Shown: positions 33,796 to 43,010, counted from the stretch's first letter. The stretch: DNA of 56,553 bases from TWA4 sp034086685 (GCA_034086685.1 JAXDZY010000063.1:1-56553); one strand, 5' to 3'. Numbers and translations are program-made. Notes: generated from the letters alone by a model not told the origin.

Positions 33796-34416
33796 ATGGG
33801 GCTGATCAGAAAGATAACGCAGGAAACCAGTCATAAGTTTCTCAATTTTTTTGTTATGGATGTCACACATAAAAATGGCAATGAATCACAGTATTTTATG
33901 GCTTCCCGGGCTAAAGGGATTGACAGTCTGAAAGCGGTTACCCATGAGAACCATGCGGATGGGGTGATTATCTACAGTGTATACGGACCGGAACGGGACA
34001 AAGTGGTGCTGATCCGTCAGTATCGTTATCCGCTCAACGGGTATGTGTATGAGTTTCCGGCAGGACTGGTGGAGCCGGGAGAAGATTTTAATGAAGCAGC
34101 TGTGCGGGAGATGAAGGAAGAAACCGGGCTGGAGCTGAATCCCATCAGAGTGGACCGCATGTACAGCGAACCACGTTTCACGACTGTCGGCATGACAGAT
34201 GAATCCTGCGCTACCGTCTACGGCTATGTGGATGGAGAATACAGTCTGAAGGGGCTTGAGGAATCAGAAGAACTGGAGATTGTACTGGCAGATAAAGAAG
34301 AGGTCCGCAGGATTTTAAAAGAGGAAAGAGTTGCTATCATGTGTGCATATATGCTGATGCATTTTCTGCATTCGGAGGATGGAGAACCTTTTGCATTTCT
34401 GGAAGAACAGAAGTGA
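33796..34416 (+). CDS. NUDIX hydrolase (ADP-ribose pyrophosphatase-like)
   Basis: A 206-residue NUDIX protein. The Nudix box runs from GLVEPGEDFNEAAVREMKEE, with TG following (about 95-117), and all signature residues are present. VVLIRQYRYPLNGYVYEFPAG before the box is typical of ADP-sugar pyrophosphatases, so ADP-ribose is the most likely substrate. GGAGGAC precedes the ATG. Monocistronic: own promoter, and another promoter follows for glf. Confidence 0.92.
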   Translation: MGLIRKITQETSHKFLNFFVMDVTHKNGNESQYFMASRAKGIDSLKAVTHENHADGVIIYSVYGPERDKVVLIRQYRYPLNGYVYEFPAGLVEPGEDFNEAAVREMKEETGLELNPIRVDRMYSEPRFTTVGMTDESCATVYGYVDGEYSLKGLEESEELEIVLADKEEVRRILKEERVAIMCAYMLMHFLHSEDGEPFAFLEEQK

Positions 34417-34427
34417 CAGCTGTCCAA

Positions 34428-34456
34428 TTGCCCGTTATTTTAAAATGTGATATACT
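34428..34456 (+). promoter_or_regulatory. glf promoter
   Basis: TTGCCC (34428-34433) and TATACT (34451-34456) with a 17-base spacer; a leader of about 105 bases precedes the glf start. Confidence 0.65.
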
Positions 34457-34567
34457 GAAGCAGACCTGTTTCAGAGTTACAGAAGAATAAATTACAGAAA
34501 ATCAAACCACAGATTACAGCAAGGCAGTAATTTCCTGCCTGGCTATAAGTGGCGGAAAGGAAGTATC

Positions 34568-35668
34568 ATGAAATACGATTATCTGGTTGTCGGTTCCGGT
34601 CTGTTCGGTTCCGTTTTTGCCTATGAGGCCAAAAAACGCGGTAAAAGATGTCTGGTGATTGATAAACGCAGCCATATCGGCGGGAATATTTATACGGAAA
34701 AGATAGAAGATATTAATGTACACAAGTATGGTGCACATATTTTTCACACAAGTAATAAGGAAGTATGGGAATATATGAATCAGTTTGCGGAGTTTAATAA
34801 CTATATTAATTCTCCGGTAGCGGTTTATAAGGATGAATTGTACAATCTGCCTTTTAATATGAATACTTTCAGCAGGATGTGGGGAATCCGTACACCGGCT
34901 GAAGCCAGGGCGATTATCGAAAAACAGATTGAGGATCTTCATATTACAGAGCCAAAGAATCTGGAGGAGCAGGCGCTTTCTCTGGCCGGCCGTGATGTAT
35001 ATGAGAAGCTGGTTAAGGGATATACGGAAAAGCAGTGGGGACGCAGCTGTACAGAGCTTCCTGCATTTATCATCAAACGTTTGCCTCTGCGGTTTACATA
35101 TGATAACAATTATTTTAATGACCGTTATCAGGGAATCCCCATGGGCGGTTACACCGCTGTTATTGAGAAGATGCTGGATGGAATCGAAGTCAGAACGGAT
35201 ACCGATTATTTTGAGTTCCATAAAGCCAATCCGGATGTGGCCGGGAAGACCGTGTTCACCGGTATGATTGATGAATATTTCGGTTACTGTTACGGACCGC
35301 TGCAGTACCGTTCCGTGCAGTTTGAGACGGAGGTACTGGACTGCGATAATTATCAGGGCAATGCAGTAGTTAATTATACGGAAAGAGAGGTTCCCTATAC
35401 CCGTATTATCGAACATAAGCATTTTGAGTTTGGCAGACAGCCTAAAACGGTTATTTCCAGAGAGTATTCCTCTGAGTGGAAACAGGGTATGGAACCTTAT
35501 TATCCTGTTAATAATGATGAAAATAATGCGCTGTATGAAAAGTATCGTCAGCTGGCATCCAAAGAGAGCAATGTGATTTTCGGCGGCCGTCTGGGTCAGT
35601 ACAAGTACTATGATATGGACAAGGTAGTGGCAGCGGCTCTTGAGTGTGTAAAGGAAGAACTGGATTAG
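34568..35668 (+). CDS. glf: UDP-galactopyranose mutase
   Basis: A 366-residue flavoenzyme that converts UDP-galactopyranose to UDP-galactofuranose for cell-surface glycans. The N-terminal FAD-binding motif VVGSGLFGSVFAYEA (6-20) and family segments HIGGNIYTE, YGAHIFHTSN and GYTEKQWG are intact, and length is normal. GGAAAGGA lies just upstream. No other glycan genes surround it; an ABC-F gene follows after four bases, so the pair is probably co-transcribed. Confidence 0.96.
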   Translation: MKYDYLVVGSGLFGSVFAYEAKKRGKRCLVIDKRSHIGGNIYTEKIEDINVHKYGAHIFHTSNKEVWEYMNQFAEFNNYINSPVAVYKDELYNLPFNMNTFSRMWGIRTPAEARAIIEKQIEDLHITEPKNLEEQALSLAGRDVYEKLVKGYTEKQWGRSCTELPAFIIKRLPLRFTYDNNYFNDRYQGIPMGGYTAVIEKMLDGIEVRTDTDYFEFHKANPDVAGKTVFTGMIDEYFGYCYGPLQYRSVQFETEVLDCDNYQGNAVVNYTEREVPYTRIIEHKHFEFGRQPKTVISREYSSEWKQGMEPYYPVNNDENNALYEKYRQLASKESNVIFGGRLGQYKYYDMDKVVAAALECVKEELD

Positions 35669-35672
35669 GAGT

Positions 35673-37625
35673 ATGTTGTATCAGATTCAGGATGGAACTG
35701 TTTCTCTGGGAGGGGAGACAGTTCTTTTTCATTTTGATTTTGAGATCCGGGGCAGGGAAAAAATTGCGGTGGTGGGAAAAAACGGTGCGGGTAAAACTAC
35801 ACTTCTGCGTCTGCTGGCAGGAGAACTTGTGCTGGATCGGGATGATAAAAGGAAGCAGCCCGGTATTCGGACTTCCCGGCAGATCACGGTGGGATTTCTG
35901 CCTCAGCAGGTATTTGCCGGTGAAGGGGATAATGAAAGAACCGTGGAGGAAGAGCTTTGGCGGGCCTGTCCCTGTAAAGATACCTGGGACAGAGACCGTT
36001 TTCTTTATGAACAGGAATATGACAGGCTGTTTACCGGGTTGGGATTTGAGAAAAAGGATAAAAAGAAAAAATTATCAGAGTTTTCGGGCGGACAGAGGAC
36101 CAGAATCGCACTGATCCGGCTGATGCTGGAAAAACCGGATGTCCTTTTGCTGGATGAGCCCACCAATCATCTTGATCAGGATATGACGGAGTGGCTGGAA
36201 CAGTGGATTTCAGAGTATGAAAAAGCTGTTGTCATGGTATCTCATGACCGTTTTTTTCTGGATCAGACGGCAGAGGTGGTCTATGAAATTACCGGAAAAA
36301 AACTGGTGCGTTATGTGGGAAATTATTCCCGGTTTGTGGAGCAGAAACAGAAAAACAATCTGCTTCTGCGCAGAGAATGGGAGAGACAGCAGGCTGAGAT
36401 CGAAAGGCTGAATGACCTGATCCGGAAATTCCGGAATAAACCCAGAAAAGCAGCATTTGCCCGTTCCAGGCAGAAGCTGCTGGAGCGTATGGACAAACTG
36501 GAGAAGCCGGATTCAGAAGAGCTCCGTCCTGTTGTTCAGGAAATTCATCCGCCGGTGATCAGTGCGAAATATGTGCTGGAGGCGGAGCATCTTCAGATCG
36601 GGTATGATCACGCGCTGTTTGAGATGGGGATTCGTATCCGTCGGGGGCAGAAGATTGGCGTTATTGGTCCTAATGGTGTGGGAAAAAGTACATTTCTGAA
36701 GACTGCAGCAGGGATTTTGCCGCCCATCAAGGGAAAATGCATGTTGGGACAGCGGGTGACCATGGAATATTTTGACCAGCAGACAGCCTCCATACAGGCA
36801 GACTGCAGCGTAAAGGATCATTTCCACAGGCTGTATCCTTCCATGACGGAAAAAGAGGTTCGCTCCGTTCTGGGCAGATGGATGTTTGGCGGCAGGGATG
36901 CGGCAAAGCCTGTCAGCGAATTGTCCGGCGGAGAAAAATCAAGACTCATATTTGCGGAAATGTTTCAGAGCTGTCCCAATTTTATGATCCTGGATGAGCC
37001 CACCAATCATATGGACATTCAGGCCAGGGAGATGCTGGAATCGACTTTCAGGGCTTATCAAGGGACACTTCTTTTTGTATCTCATGACCGGTATTTTATC
37101 AGTCAGGTGGCGGATGCACTGCTGGTATTTGAGAAAGACAGAGTCATGTATCATCCTTTCGGGTACCGTCATTACCGGGAACGTCATTTAAGTATCGGCA
37201 TGCGTGCGGAAGATCGGGCGCTTTTGGAAGGTCTGCGTAATGTACCTGAGGCGGAAAAAGGACGTTTCAGGACATTTTCCACGGAGCAGTCTTACAGGGA
37301 ATGGCGGATGCGCCTGATGGGGGAAGAACTGGAGCGCCTGGAAAAACGTGTCTGCAGTATGGCAAAAGAAGCTCTGGAACGGGAACAGAGGGCAATTGCG
37401 GCTGAACTGGGATATGCGGTGTCAGATGAGAAATCAGATAAAGCGTCACATGGCGGGGCACATGAGATAATGCATGATGAGCAGTCGGATGAAGAGTTTT
37501 TGCGGGATATGGAACAGGCTGAGAAAGCATGGACAGACGGCTGCATTGCCTGGGATGAAGAATTTGGAAAAGAAGAATCCGGCGAAGAGGAGTATTTTCA
37601 GCGAATCGGAGCGGAAACAGTATGA
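35673..37625 (+). CDS. ABC-F family ATPase (long form)
   Basis: A 650-residue soluble protein with two ABC ATPase domains. Walker A sites are GKNGAGKTT (about 35-43) and GPNGVGKST (about 331-339); ABC signatures FSGGQ and LSGGE and Walker B sites LLLDEPTNHLD and ILDEPTNHMD are complete. A charged linker (about 230-290) joins the domains. Beyond the second domain it carries a long acidic, coiled-coil C-terminus (about 525-650), longer than in most ABC-F proteins. Family members act on the ribosome; antibiotic protection cannot be claimed. It overlaps no gene but follows glf by four bases. Confidence 0.9.
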   Translation: MLYQIQDGTVSLGGETVLFHFDFEIRGREKIAVVGKNGAGKTTLLRLLAGELVLDRDDKRKQPGIRTSRQITVGFLPQQVFAGEGDNERTVEEELWRACPCKDTWDRDRFLYEQEYDRLFTGLGFEKKDKKKKLSEFSGGQRTRIALIRLMLEKPDVLLLDEPTNHLDQDMTEWLEQWISEYEKAVVMVSHDRFFLDQTAEVVYEITGKKLVRYVGNYSRFVEQKQKNNLLLRREWERQQAEIERLNDLIRKFRNKPRKAAFARSRQKLLERMDKLEKPDSEELRPVVQEIHPPVISAKYVLEAEHLQIGYDHALFEMGIRIRRGQKIGVIGPNGVGKSTFLKTAAGILPPIKGKCMLGQRVTMEYFDQQTASIQADCSVKDHFHRLYPSMTEKEVRSVLGRWMFGGRDAAKPVSELSGGEKSRLIFAEMFQSCPNFMILDEPTNHMDIQAREMLESTFRAYQGTLLFVSHDRYFISQVADALLVFEKDRVMYHPFGYRHYRERHLSIGMRAEDRALLEGLRNVPEAEKGRFRTFSTEQSYREWRMRLMGEELERLEKRVCSMAKEALEREQRAIAAELGYAVSDEKSDKASHGGAHEIMHDEQSDEEFLRDMEQAEKAWTDGCIAWDEEFGKEESGEEEYFQRIGAETV

Positions 37626-37631
37626 AAAAAC

Positions 37632-37676
37632 GGGGTATGGCACTGACTTCATAGATTAAAGCCGGTGCCGTACCCC
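37632..37676. terminator. Hairpin between convergent genes
   Basis: GGGGTATGGCAC (37632-37643) pairs with GTGCCGTACCCC (37665-37676) with one mismatch. It lies between the ABC-F gene and the convergent amidase gene. T-tracts are weak, so its strength as a terminator is uncertain. Confidence 0.6.
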
Positions 37677-37716
37677 ATATATTGTTCAGTGCTTCAGTTT
37701 CTTTCAGACACAAAAA

Positions 37717-39261
37717 TTATTTTTCAAACTGAATAGGAAGGACATCCTTATCCAGTGCACGGAATTCATATCCTTCATCCTGCAGTGCTTTCAGAATATC
37801 AGGAAGAGCTTCCACAACGGTATCTCTGCCGGGCACATCGTGCATCAGCAGAATCGTCTTATTGTTGTAGCTGCTTTCCTTTACAGCTTTGCTGATCATC
37901 TCGGATCGTGACATGCCTTCTGTGTCTCCGGTAAATGCATTCCAGTCATAATATACCAGACCTTCTGATTTGACATGCTCCAGTAATTCTTTTCGGATAT
38001 TTTTGTTGTATCCTGCATTGCTTCCGCCCGGGAATCGGAAAATATCACTGCTTTCACCGGTGGCGCTTATGATAATGGAATTCATCTTGTCATAATCATC
38101 CATATAGGCATCTACCGACTTGTAAATATTCTTGTACTGGTGTGAGAATGTATGAACGCCGATTGCATTGCCGCGGTCATGAATCTCTTTCAGCATATCT
38201 TTCAGTGCGGTTCCTTCCATGTACTGAGCGGTTACAAACCAGGTGGCTTTTGCATCATATTCGTCCAGAATATCCAGAATCTTCGGTGTACCCGTGGTAG
38301 GACCGTCATCAATGGTCAGATATACAACTTTTTCATCAGGAGAAGGTTCCCCGGATGTGGTTCTGGTGATTTCTCCGGATGAGGATTCATCGCTGTTTTC
38401 GGAATCTGATGGAGAAGATTCATCAGGGGATTCGGATTCCTGAGAAGAAGATTCGCTTTCATCAGGAGCAGAGGACTCCCCAGAGGATTCTGCCGACTCG
38501 TGGGATTCATCCGGTTTCTCAGAAGTATTGCTGTCCAGGAACTGCTCGATCGCTTCGGCAATGCCCAGAGCGATTTTATCCTGATATGCACTGTCCTGAA
38601 GCAGAGGTCCTTCTTTATCGGAGGTAAGGAAACCTGTTTCAATCAGGCAGGACGGAAAACTCCTGCTCTGTAATACATACTGAGTACTGTCTTCCACAAT
38701 GCCCCGGTCTCTGGCTTCGGTTTCTGCAATAACGGCATTCTGAAGCAGAGAGGCAAGTCTGCTGCTGCCGGAATTGGCCTCACTGCTGCAGTGGGTTCTG
38801 ATACCGTTGGGAGAAGAATCATTATCCACGGAATTCTGATGGATGCTGACAAAAACATCAGCTTTTTTATCTTCCGCCAGACGGATCCGTTCTTCCAGTG
38901 CGACTGTCGTATCGGTGTCTCTGGATGTGAATACCTGACAGCCATCCTTCTCAAGGAGAGTTTTTACCTTCTGAACAATCTGCAGGTTGATGTCTTTCTC
39001 GTAAACATCATCAGAGCGGGCACCTGCTTCATCGCCGCCGTGCCCCGGATCCAGAAAGACGATGGGCTGTTTATCACCGAATTTCGATGAAACATTCTGC
39101 TCATCGGATGAAATCGGACCGGACTCAGCTTCAGTGGACCCGGAATCCGAGCGCCTGCAGGCAGTAAGTGTCAGGCCCAGAATGCAGACCAGAAAAATAC
39201 CCAGAAGCAATGCAACTGGGGAATGACGTTTGTTGCTTTTCATATCATTTGTAAACTGCAT
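37717..39261 (-). CDS. Amidase-polysaccharide deacetylase fusion lipoprotein
   Basis: A 514-residue lipoprotein with two cell-wall enzymes. The lipobox is LTAC (Cys35). An Amidase_3 domain (about 65-235) holds zinc-site segments DPGHGGDE (His74) and SIHQNS plus the catalytic Glu in LIETGF; it cuts N-acetylmuramoyl-L-alanine bonds. A Ser/Glu/Asp-rich linker (about 240-310) joins a NodB deacetylase domain (about 315-505) with TIDDGP, HTFSHQ and LLMHD. The start is set by AAAGGAG nine bases upstream. The combination suggests remodelling of peptidoglycan by one secreted protein. Confidence 0.92.
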   Translation of the reverse strand: MQFTNDMKSNKRHSPVALLLGIFLVCILGLTLTACRRSDSGSTEAESGPISSDEQNVSSKFGDKQPIVFLDPGHGGDEAGARSDDVYEKDINLQIVQKVKTLLEKDGCQVFTSRDTDTTVALEERIRLAEDKKADVFVSIHQNSVDNDSSPNGIRTHCSSEANSGSSRLASLLQNAVIAETEARDRGIVEDSTQYVLQSRSFPSCLIETGFLTSDKEGPLLQDSAYQDKIALGIAEAIEQFLDSNTSEKPDESHESAESSGESSAPDESESSSQESESPDESSPSDSENSDESSSGEITRTTSGEPSPDEKVVYLTIDDGPTTGTPKILDILDEYDAKATWFVTAQYMEGTALKDMLKEIHDRGNAIGVHTFSHQYKNIYKSVDAYMDDYDKMNSIIISATGESSDIFRFPGGSNAGYNKNIRKELLEHVKSEGLVYYDWNAFTGDTEGMSRSEMISKAVKESSYNNKTILLMHDVPGRDTVVEALPDILKALQDEGYEFRALDKDVLPIQFEK

Positions 39262-39411
39262 TAGCAGAAACTCCTTTCTTAAAGTCATCTTAAATAGATA
39301 TTTTTTATTCTAGCAAATAGATGTTTCATTAGTGTCCAATATTTGTTACAAAAGTATGAAAAAATAGTTTTATTATATGAATTTGCTAAAAAGGCAGGTA
39401 CTTTAATACTC

Positions 39412-39807
39412 TTATTCGGTAGAAAAATGCTCTACAATGCGGATCAGGCGAAGAATTTCCTTTTGCTGCTGTTCCGACATGCGGTTAATGTGCAGTACGA
39501 TCTTATCTGTAATAAGTGAAGAAGAAGTGGCCTGTTTCCGGGAGGAGGTATCGGAAAACAGAGACTTGTGTGTCTGTCCGGCCAGGTCAGTAAGCGGCAG
39601 TTCCTGAAGTAATTCATTTACCGGTATATCCAGTGCAAGGGAAATCCGGTAAATGGTGTCCAGAGTCGGATTTTTCTGAGCACGCTCGATTTGCCCGAGA
39701 TGGGCAGGGCTGATTGATGCCTTATATGCCAGCTCTTCCTGACTCATATGCTTTGCCTTGCGAAGTTCTCTGACTTTGCTTCCAAATAATATGCCGATTT
39801 CACTCAT
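39412..39807 (-). CDS. XRE-family transcriptional regulator
   Basis: A 131-residue regulator. The N-terminal Cro/C1 helix-turn-helix (about 8-65) reads VRELRKAKHMSQEELA then SPAHLGQIERAQKNP. The C-terminal part (about 85-131) is helical and may be for oligomerisation. The ATG at 39807 is preferred over a TTG five codons upstream, because GAGG spacing fits it. It has no obvious partner gene; the adjacent promoter-terminator unit at 39945 and the amidase gene are possible targets. Confidence 0.9.
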   Translation of the reverse strand: MSEIGILFGSKVRELRKAKHMSQEELAYKASISPAHLGQIERAQKNPTLDTIYRISLALDIPVNELLQELPLTDLAGQTHKSLFSDTSSRKQATSSSLITDKIVLHINRMSEQQQKEILRLIRIVEHFSTE

Positions 39808-39944
39808 GGATGGATACCTCAAAAAATAAATTCAAACCTGTGCAATATCTGATAAAAAAATACAGATTTTGATACAATCATAGTAGTAAAGCAGTTTCTC
39901 GACAAATTTCCAAATCAATCAATAAAAAACAATTCCTTAAGCAA

Positions 39945-40038
39945 TTGACAACGGGACGTGATTTGCTATACTTGAGAATATGAATTTGCTCCCCTGGCAG
40001 GGTGTTATCGTATTATGTATGATGCGCCCTGTTTTTTT
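39945..40038 (+). ncRNA. Candidate ~60-base RNA with own promoter and terminator
   Basis: TTGACA (39945-39950) and TATACT (39967-39972), 16 bases apart, would start a transcript near 39979. A terminator follows at once: CAGGGTGT (39998-40005) with GCGCCCTG (40024-40031) and seven T. The resulting RNA would be about 60 bases. It contains no reading frame with a ribosome binding site. Whether it is a stable RNA or a spent leader is unknown. Confidence 0.45.
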
Positions 40039-40275
40039 ATTGCTGTGCGGCACAATACGGTTTAAGCAAAGGTGCTGTGTCAGCCTGTCTGAAAACAGCT
40101 TCATGTCAGTCATTTCAGGATTTGCCTTTTTACAGTAGAATATGCGGGGATTATCTGGTAATATGATGAAAGAGTCAGAATACCATGTATCTGACTTTTC
40201 AGAAAATAACAGAAAAACCGTATCTGCGCAAACAATCTGTCAGAACGGAAAACAGGTGCGAAACGAGGGGATTTT
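40039..40275. other. Upstream region of the DUF3786 gene
   Basis: About 237 bases without a clear gene. A 37-codon frame (40166-40279) ends by overlapping the next start, but it has no convincing ribosome binding site. No consensus promoter was found by eye. Confidence 0.4.
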
Positions 40276-40968
40276 ATGAGAGAAAGTTATATCAGCAGTC
40301 GGGACGATGGGGTAGTGGATAATTATGAGATGACCTGTGAAAAATGGAGAAAGATCTTTCTGGATATGGACCAGGAGGAGCTGATCAGCCGCTTTCATTT
40401 AAAATGTGATGAACAGTCTGTTTACATCACCTATTATAATGAATTATACCGTATTGACAGAAAAAACGGCATGATTACACTGACAGATGATCCGGATCGA
40501 AGAATATCATTCAATTCACTGATGTCAATTTATAATCTGTTTTATTATTCGAAACCCTGTGCACGTGTCCGGGGGGAGTTTGTTCCTTTCCGCCAGGTGA
40601 AAAGGGCGGCTCCCTTTGCACCGGCGTTTAAAAGGATGGTTGTGGATCTCCTGGCAAAATGCTTCAGCGGGCGCAGTGATCTGCTGGAGAAAGCCTGTCT
40701 GGATCTTGGAGGGCAGCCCATCCGTCAGGGAGATGTGGGCTATGTAATACATGCTTTTGACTGTGTACCCGTAACCGTGGTTTTCTGGGATGGGGACGAA
40801 GAATTTGAAGCACAGGCCAATATCCTTTTTGATGCGGATATTACAGATTTTATCCATGAGGAAACTGTCTGCTGTATCGGATCCGATGCGGTCAGGCGAT
40901 TGGCTGAGGAAGCCGGACTGGGAGAGGTCGAGCATCTTCTGGGCGGGGATATCGTAATCAAAAGGTAG
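40276..40968 (+). CDS. DUF3786 family protein
   Basis: A 230-residue soluble protein. The C-terminal half carries VVFWDGDEEFEAQANILFD followed by HEETVCCIGSDA, which I recognise as DUF3786, a family common in anaerobes that also carry corrinoid and iron-sulfur enzymes. No catalytic residues can be assigned. GAGGGG precedes the start. An inverted repeat follows the gene. Function unknown. Confidence 0.8.
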   Translation: MRESYISSRDDGVVDNYEMTCEKWRKIFLDMDQEELISRFHLKCDEQSVYITYYNELYRIDRKNGMITLTDDPDRRISFNSLMSIYNLFYYSKPCARVRGEFVPFRQVKRAAPFAPAFKRMVVDLLAKCFSGRSDLLEKACLDLGGQPIRQGDVGYVIHAFDCVPVTVVFWDGDEEFEAQANILFDADITDFIHEETVCCIGSDAVRRLAEEAGLGEVEHLLGGDIVIKR

Positions 40969-40969
40969 A

Positions 40970-41004
40970 GCAGTTAATCAGAATGACGGATTCTGATTAA
41001 CTGC
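40970..41004. terminator. Perfect 15-bp inverted repeat between convergent genes
   Basis: GCAGTTAATCAGAAT (40970-40984) pairs with ATTCTGATTAACTGC (40990-41004). It lies between the DUF3786 gene and the convergent SagB-type gene. It has no T-tract on either strand, so it may be a processing hairpin or protein site rather than a classical terminator. Confidence 0.6.
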
Positions 41005-41027
41005 CGGCTGATTCTGCGGAAAACGGA

Positions 41028-41816
41028 TCATTCTGTCCGTTTTCCAACAGAAGCAGTATATACGGCACATTCGTAGTCCTTTTCACCGGAGGGACCCGGG
41101 GCGAATCTCAGCAGTTCATCCAGACATTCCTGGTCATATGCCCCTATGGCACAGCAGCCGCAGCCGATGGCTTCACAAGCCAGATACAGATTCTGGCATA
41201 CATGACCTGCATCCAGAAGGATATATTTGGAAGCTTTCAGACTGTATCTCCATTCTGTTCGATAGGGGATGGCGCTCCAGACGAATACAACAGGGGCAGT
41301 GGCTGCAAATCGCTGTCCGCAGAGAGCCCGGGTCAGTTCTTTCGTGAAATCCTCCTCTGAATCCAGACATTCAAGCTGACAGGAAGCCGGAAGATAATGA
41401 TAAAGTCCTGCAGGCAGACCTTCCACCCGGTTGATGAACAGATAGGTTTCAAAGGGATGCCTGGAACCGGCAGAAGGAACGGTACGGAAAGAGGTTTTCT
41501 GAGTTTCTCCGGTAATTCTGCGGATTCCCTGGGTGGACCAGAGAAGAAAGGATAATTCTTTCAGTGATAACTCCTTTTCACTATAGGATCTGCGGCTGAT
41601 TCTGCTTTCAAGCAGTTCAAGAATCGAACAGTCGTTTATTATATCGGCAAAATCCATGGGAAGAGCAACGATCCGGCTGCTTTTTTCTTTTTTGACCGGA
41701 GCAATTCCCGGGAGCTTCTGCTGCTGGTCCGTGGCTTCTGCGCCCACATCCCAGGACCCATGTCCTTTCAGAAGCTCGCGATTCTGCATAATGGCATATC
41801 TGGTAGTATCATTCAT
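41028..41816 (-). CDS. SagB/nitroreductase-type FMN oxidoreductase
   Basis: A 262-residue nitroreductase-fold protein of the SagB/ThcOx type. FMN-binding segments are RRSYSEKELSL at the N-terminus and AGSRHPFETYLF, and CEAIGCGCCAIGAYD near the C-terminus. SagB proteins oxidise azoline rings in peptide natural products, but no SagC/D cyclodehydratase or precursor is nearby, so it is more likely a stand-alone flavin reductase. It follows the HD-GNAT gene by 46 bases on the same strand. Confidence 0.85.
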   Translation of the reverse strand: MNDTTRYAIMQNRELLKGHGSWDVGAEATDQQQKLPGIAPVKKEKSSRIVALPMDFADIINDCSILELLESRISRRSYSEKELSLKELSFLLWSTQGIRRITGETQKTSFRTVPSAGSRHPFETYLFINRVEGLPAGLYHYLPASCQLECLDSEEDFTKELTRALCGQRFAATAPVVFVWSAIPYRTEWRYSLKASKYILLDAGHVCQNLYLACEAIGCGCCAIGAYDQECLDELLRFAPGPSGEKDYECAVYTASVGKRTE

Positions 41817-41862
41817 TTGAGATCACCTCATTAAACAAAAATAAACAGTATAAAAACAGTGG

Positions 41863-42840
41863 TTACAAAAATTCAGCAATATATTCGTATGCGATTCGCG
41901 GGCTTCCATCTGCCAGATGGATGATTCCGCATTTTTTAAATCCGTTTTTTTCAAGAACATGCTGCATAACATGATTATTCTCGTGGGTATCGATACGGAG
42001 ATGGCTGCATGAGGCTTTGCAGTAGTTCATGCATATGGTTACGATTCCACGGAAGATACCGTCGCTGGCAACACGGTGGATAGCCCGATACGGCCCATCG
42101 GATATCCATGAACCCTGCTCAATCACATCATAATTCGGTTCCGGGCCGGTGAGAAACGCAAATACACCGTGAATAACTCCGTCTGCAGTAATCACATGGA
42201 GATACCCGTTGTCAATATCGGATCTGATCAGATGCCCGGGAGGATAGGAATCTCCCCATTGGGATGCATTGCCATTGGCGGCCATGAACCGGCGGGCAGT
42301 CTGATAGATATCGAGAATTGCCGGTATATCGTCTCCGGCAGCCGGTCTGATGGTGATATCTGGAACAGTTGAATTGTTTTTCATGGAATAGTTTCCTTTC
42401 TCATATTCCTCCAGAATTTCTCTGGCCTTTTTATATTTTTTTCTCCATCTCTCAAGTCTTGCCGGGGGTACGGCATCGGGATCAGTAATCCGGCTTTCAT
42501 CCTGATTGTGGGCGAGGTCCGCCAGCTTCACGGTTCTGGCAACCGGATTCAGGCTGAGCCTGCGGACATAATCAAAATAATCGGTGGAATCGTCATGAGT
42601 CAGGAGCCTCAGGGCATCTGTCACTACCCTGGGAAATTCCTCTTCCAGTTCCTCTATGGTCACGTCCGTATCTTCTATTACATCGTGGAGAAGAGCGGTA
42701 CACGCGGTGATTTCATCCGGCATCTGTTCTGCCAGATGATAAGGGTGGAAAATATAAGGTACGCCATTGACATCCAGCTGGCCGTGATGTGCATCATAAG
42801 CTGTTCTCATGGCTTTATTTGTCAGTTTTGTGTAAATCAT
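41863..42840 (-). CDS. HD phosphohydrolase - GNAT acetyltransferase fusion
   Basis: A 325-residue two-domain protein. Residues 1-150 form an HD hydrolase like the (p)ppGpp hydrolase half of RelA/SpoT and MESH1: His32, His52-Asp53 in LLHDVIEDTD, and VKLADLAHN. Residues about 162-325 are a GNAT acetyltransferase (HLRIDTHENNHVMQHVLEKNGF). An internal Met153 (complement 42382-42384) is preceded by AAAGG about ten bases upstream, so the GNAT half might also be made separately. The HD half lacks a synthetase domain, so it would be a small alarmone or nucleotide hydrolase; substrate inferred. Confidence 0.85.
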   Translation of the reverse strand: MIYTKLTNKAMRTAYDAHHGQLDVNGVPYIFHPYHLAEQMPDEITACTALLHDVIEDTDVTIEELEEEFPRVVTDALRLLTHDDSTDYFDYVRRLSLNPVARTVKLADLAHNQDESRITDPDAVPPARLERWRKKYKKAREILEEYEKGNYSMKNNSTVPDITIRPAAGDDIPAILDIYQTARRFMAANGNASQWGDSYPPGHLIRSDIDNGYLHVITADGVIHGVFAFLTGPEPNYDVIEQGSWISDGPYRAIHRVASDGIFRGIVTICMNYCKASCSHLRIDTHENNHVMQHVLEKNGFKKCGIIHLADGSPRIAYEYIAEFL

Positions 42841-42942
42841 GATCTGTCAATCCTTTTTGTGGAGTTATATCTATTCTCATCATAAAACGAAACAATGAAA
42901 ATGACAATATGAAAAGTTACAGTCTGGTGATGTCTGCGCATA

Positions 42943-42970
42943 TTGCTTTCGTGGAAATATATGTTATGAT
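42943..42970 (+). promoter_or_regulatory. Promoter of the TRIC gene
   Basis: TTGCTT (42943-42948) and TATGAT (42965-42970) with a 16-base spacer. The expected start near 42977 lies after the earlier candidate start codons and supports the GTG at 43011. Confidence 0.55.
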
Positions 42971-43010
42971 AGATTTCGGAAAATCATATATAATGAAGGT
43001 GAGGGTAATT

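Noticed and set aside
34514..35422. A 302-codon minus-strand frame.
   Set aside because: It is antisense to glf, which has complete flavoenzyme motifs.
40166..40279. A 37-codon frame ending across the start of the DUF3786 gene, suggesting a coupled small gene.
   Set aside because: No convincing ribosome binding site, low hydrophobic or domain content, and composition typical of leader sequence. Left out as a gene.
41028..41816. A SagB-type natural product cluster.
   Set aside because: No cyclodehydratase, precursor peptide or exporter lies nearby, so a thiazole/oxazole peptide cluster cannot be supported.
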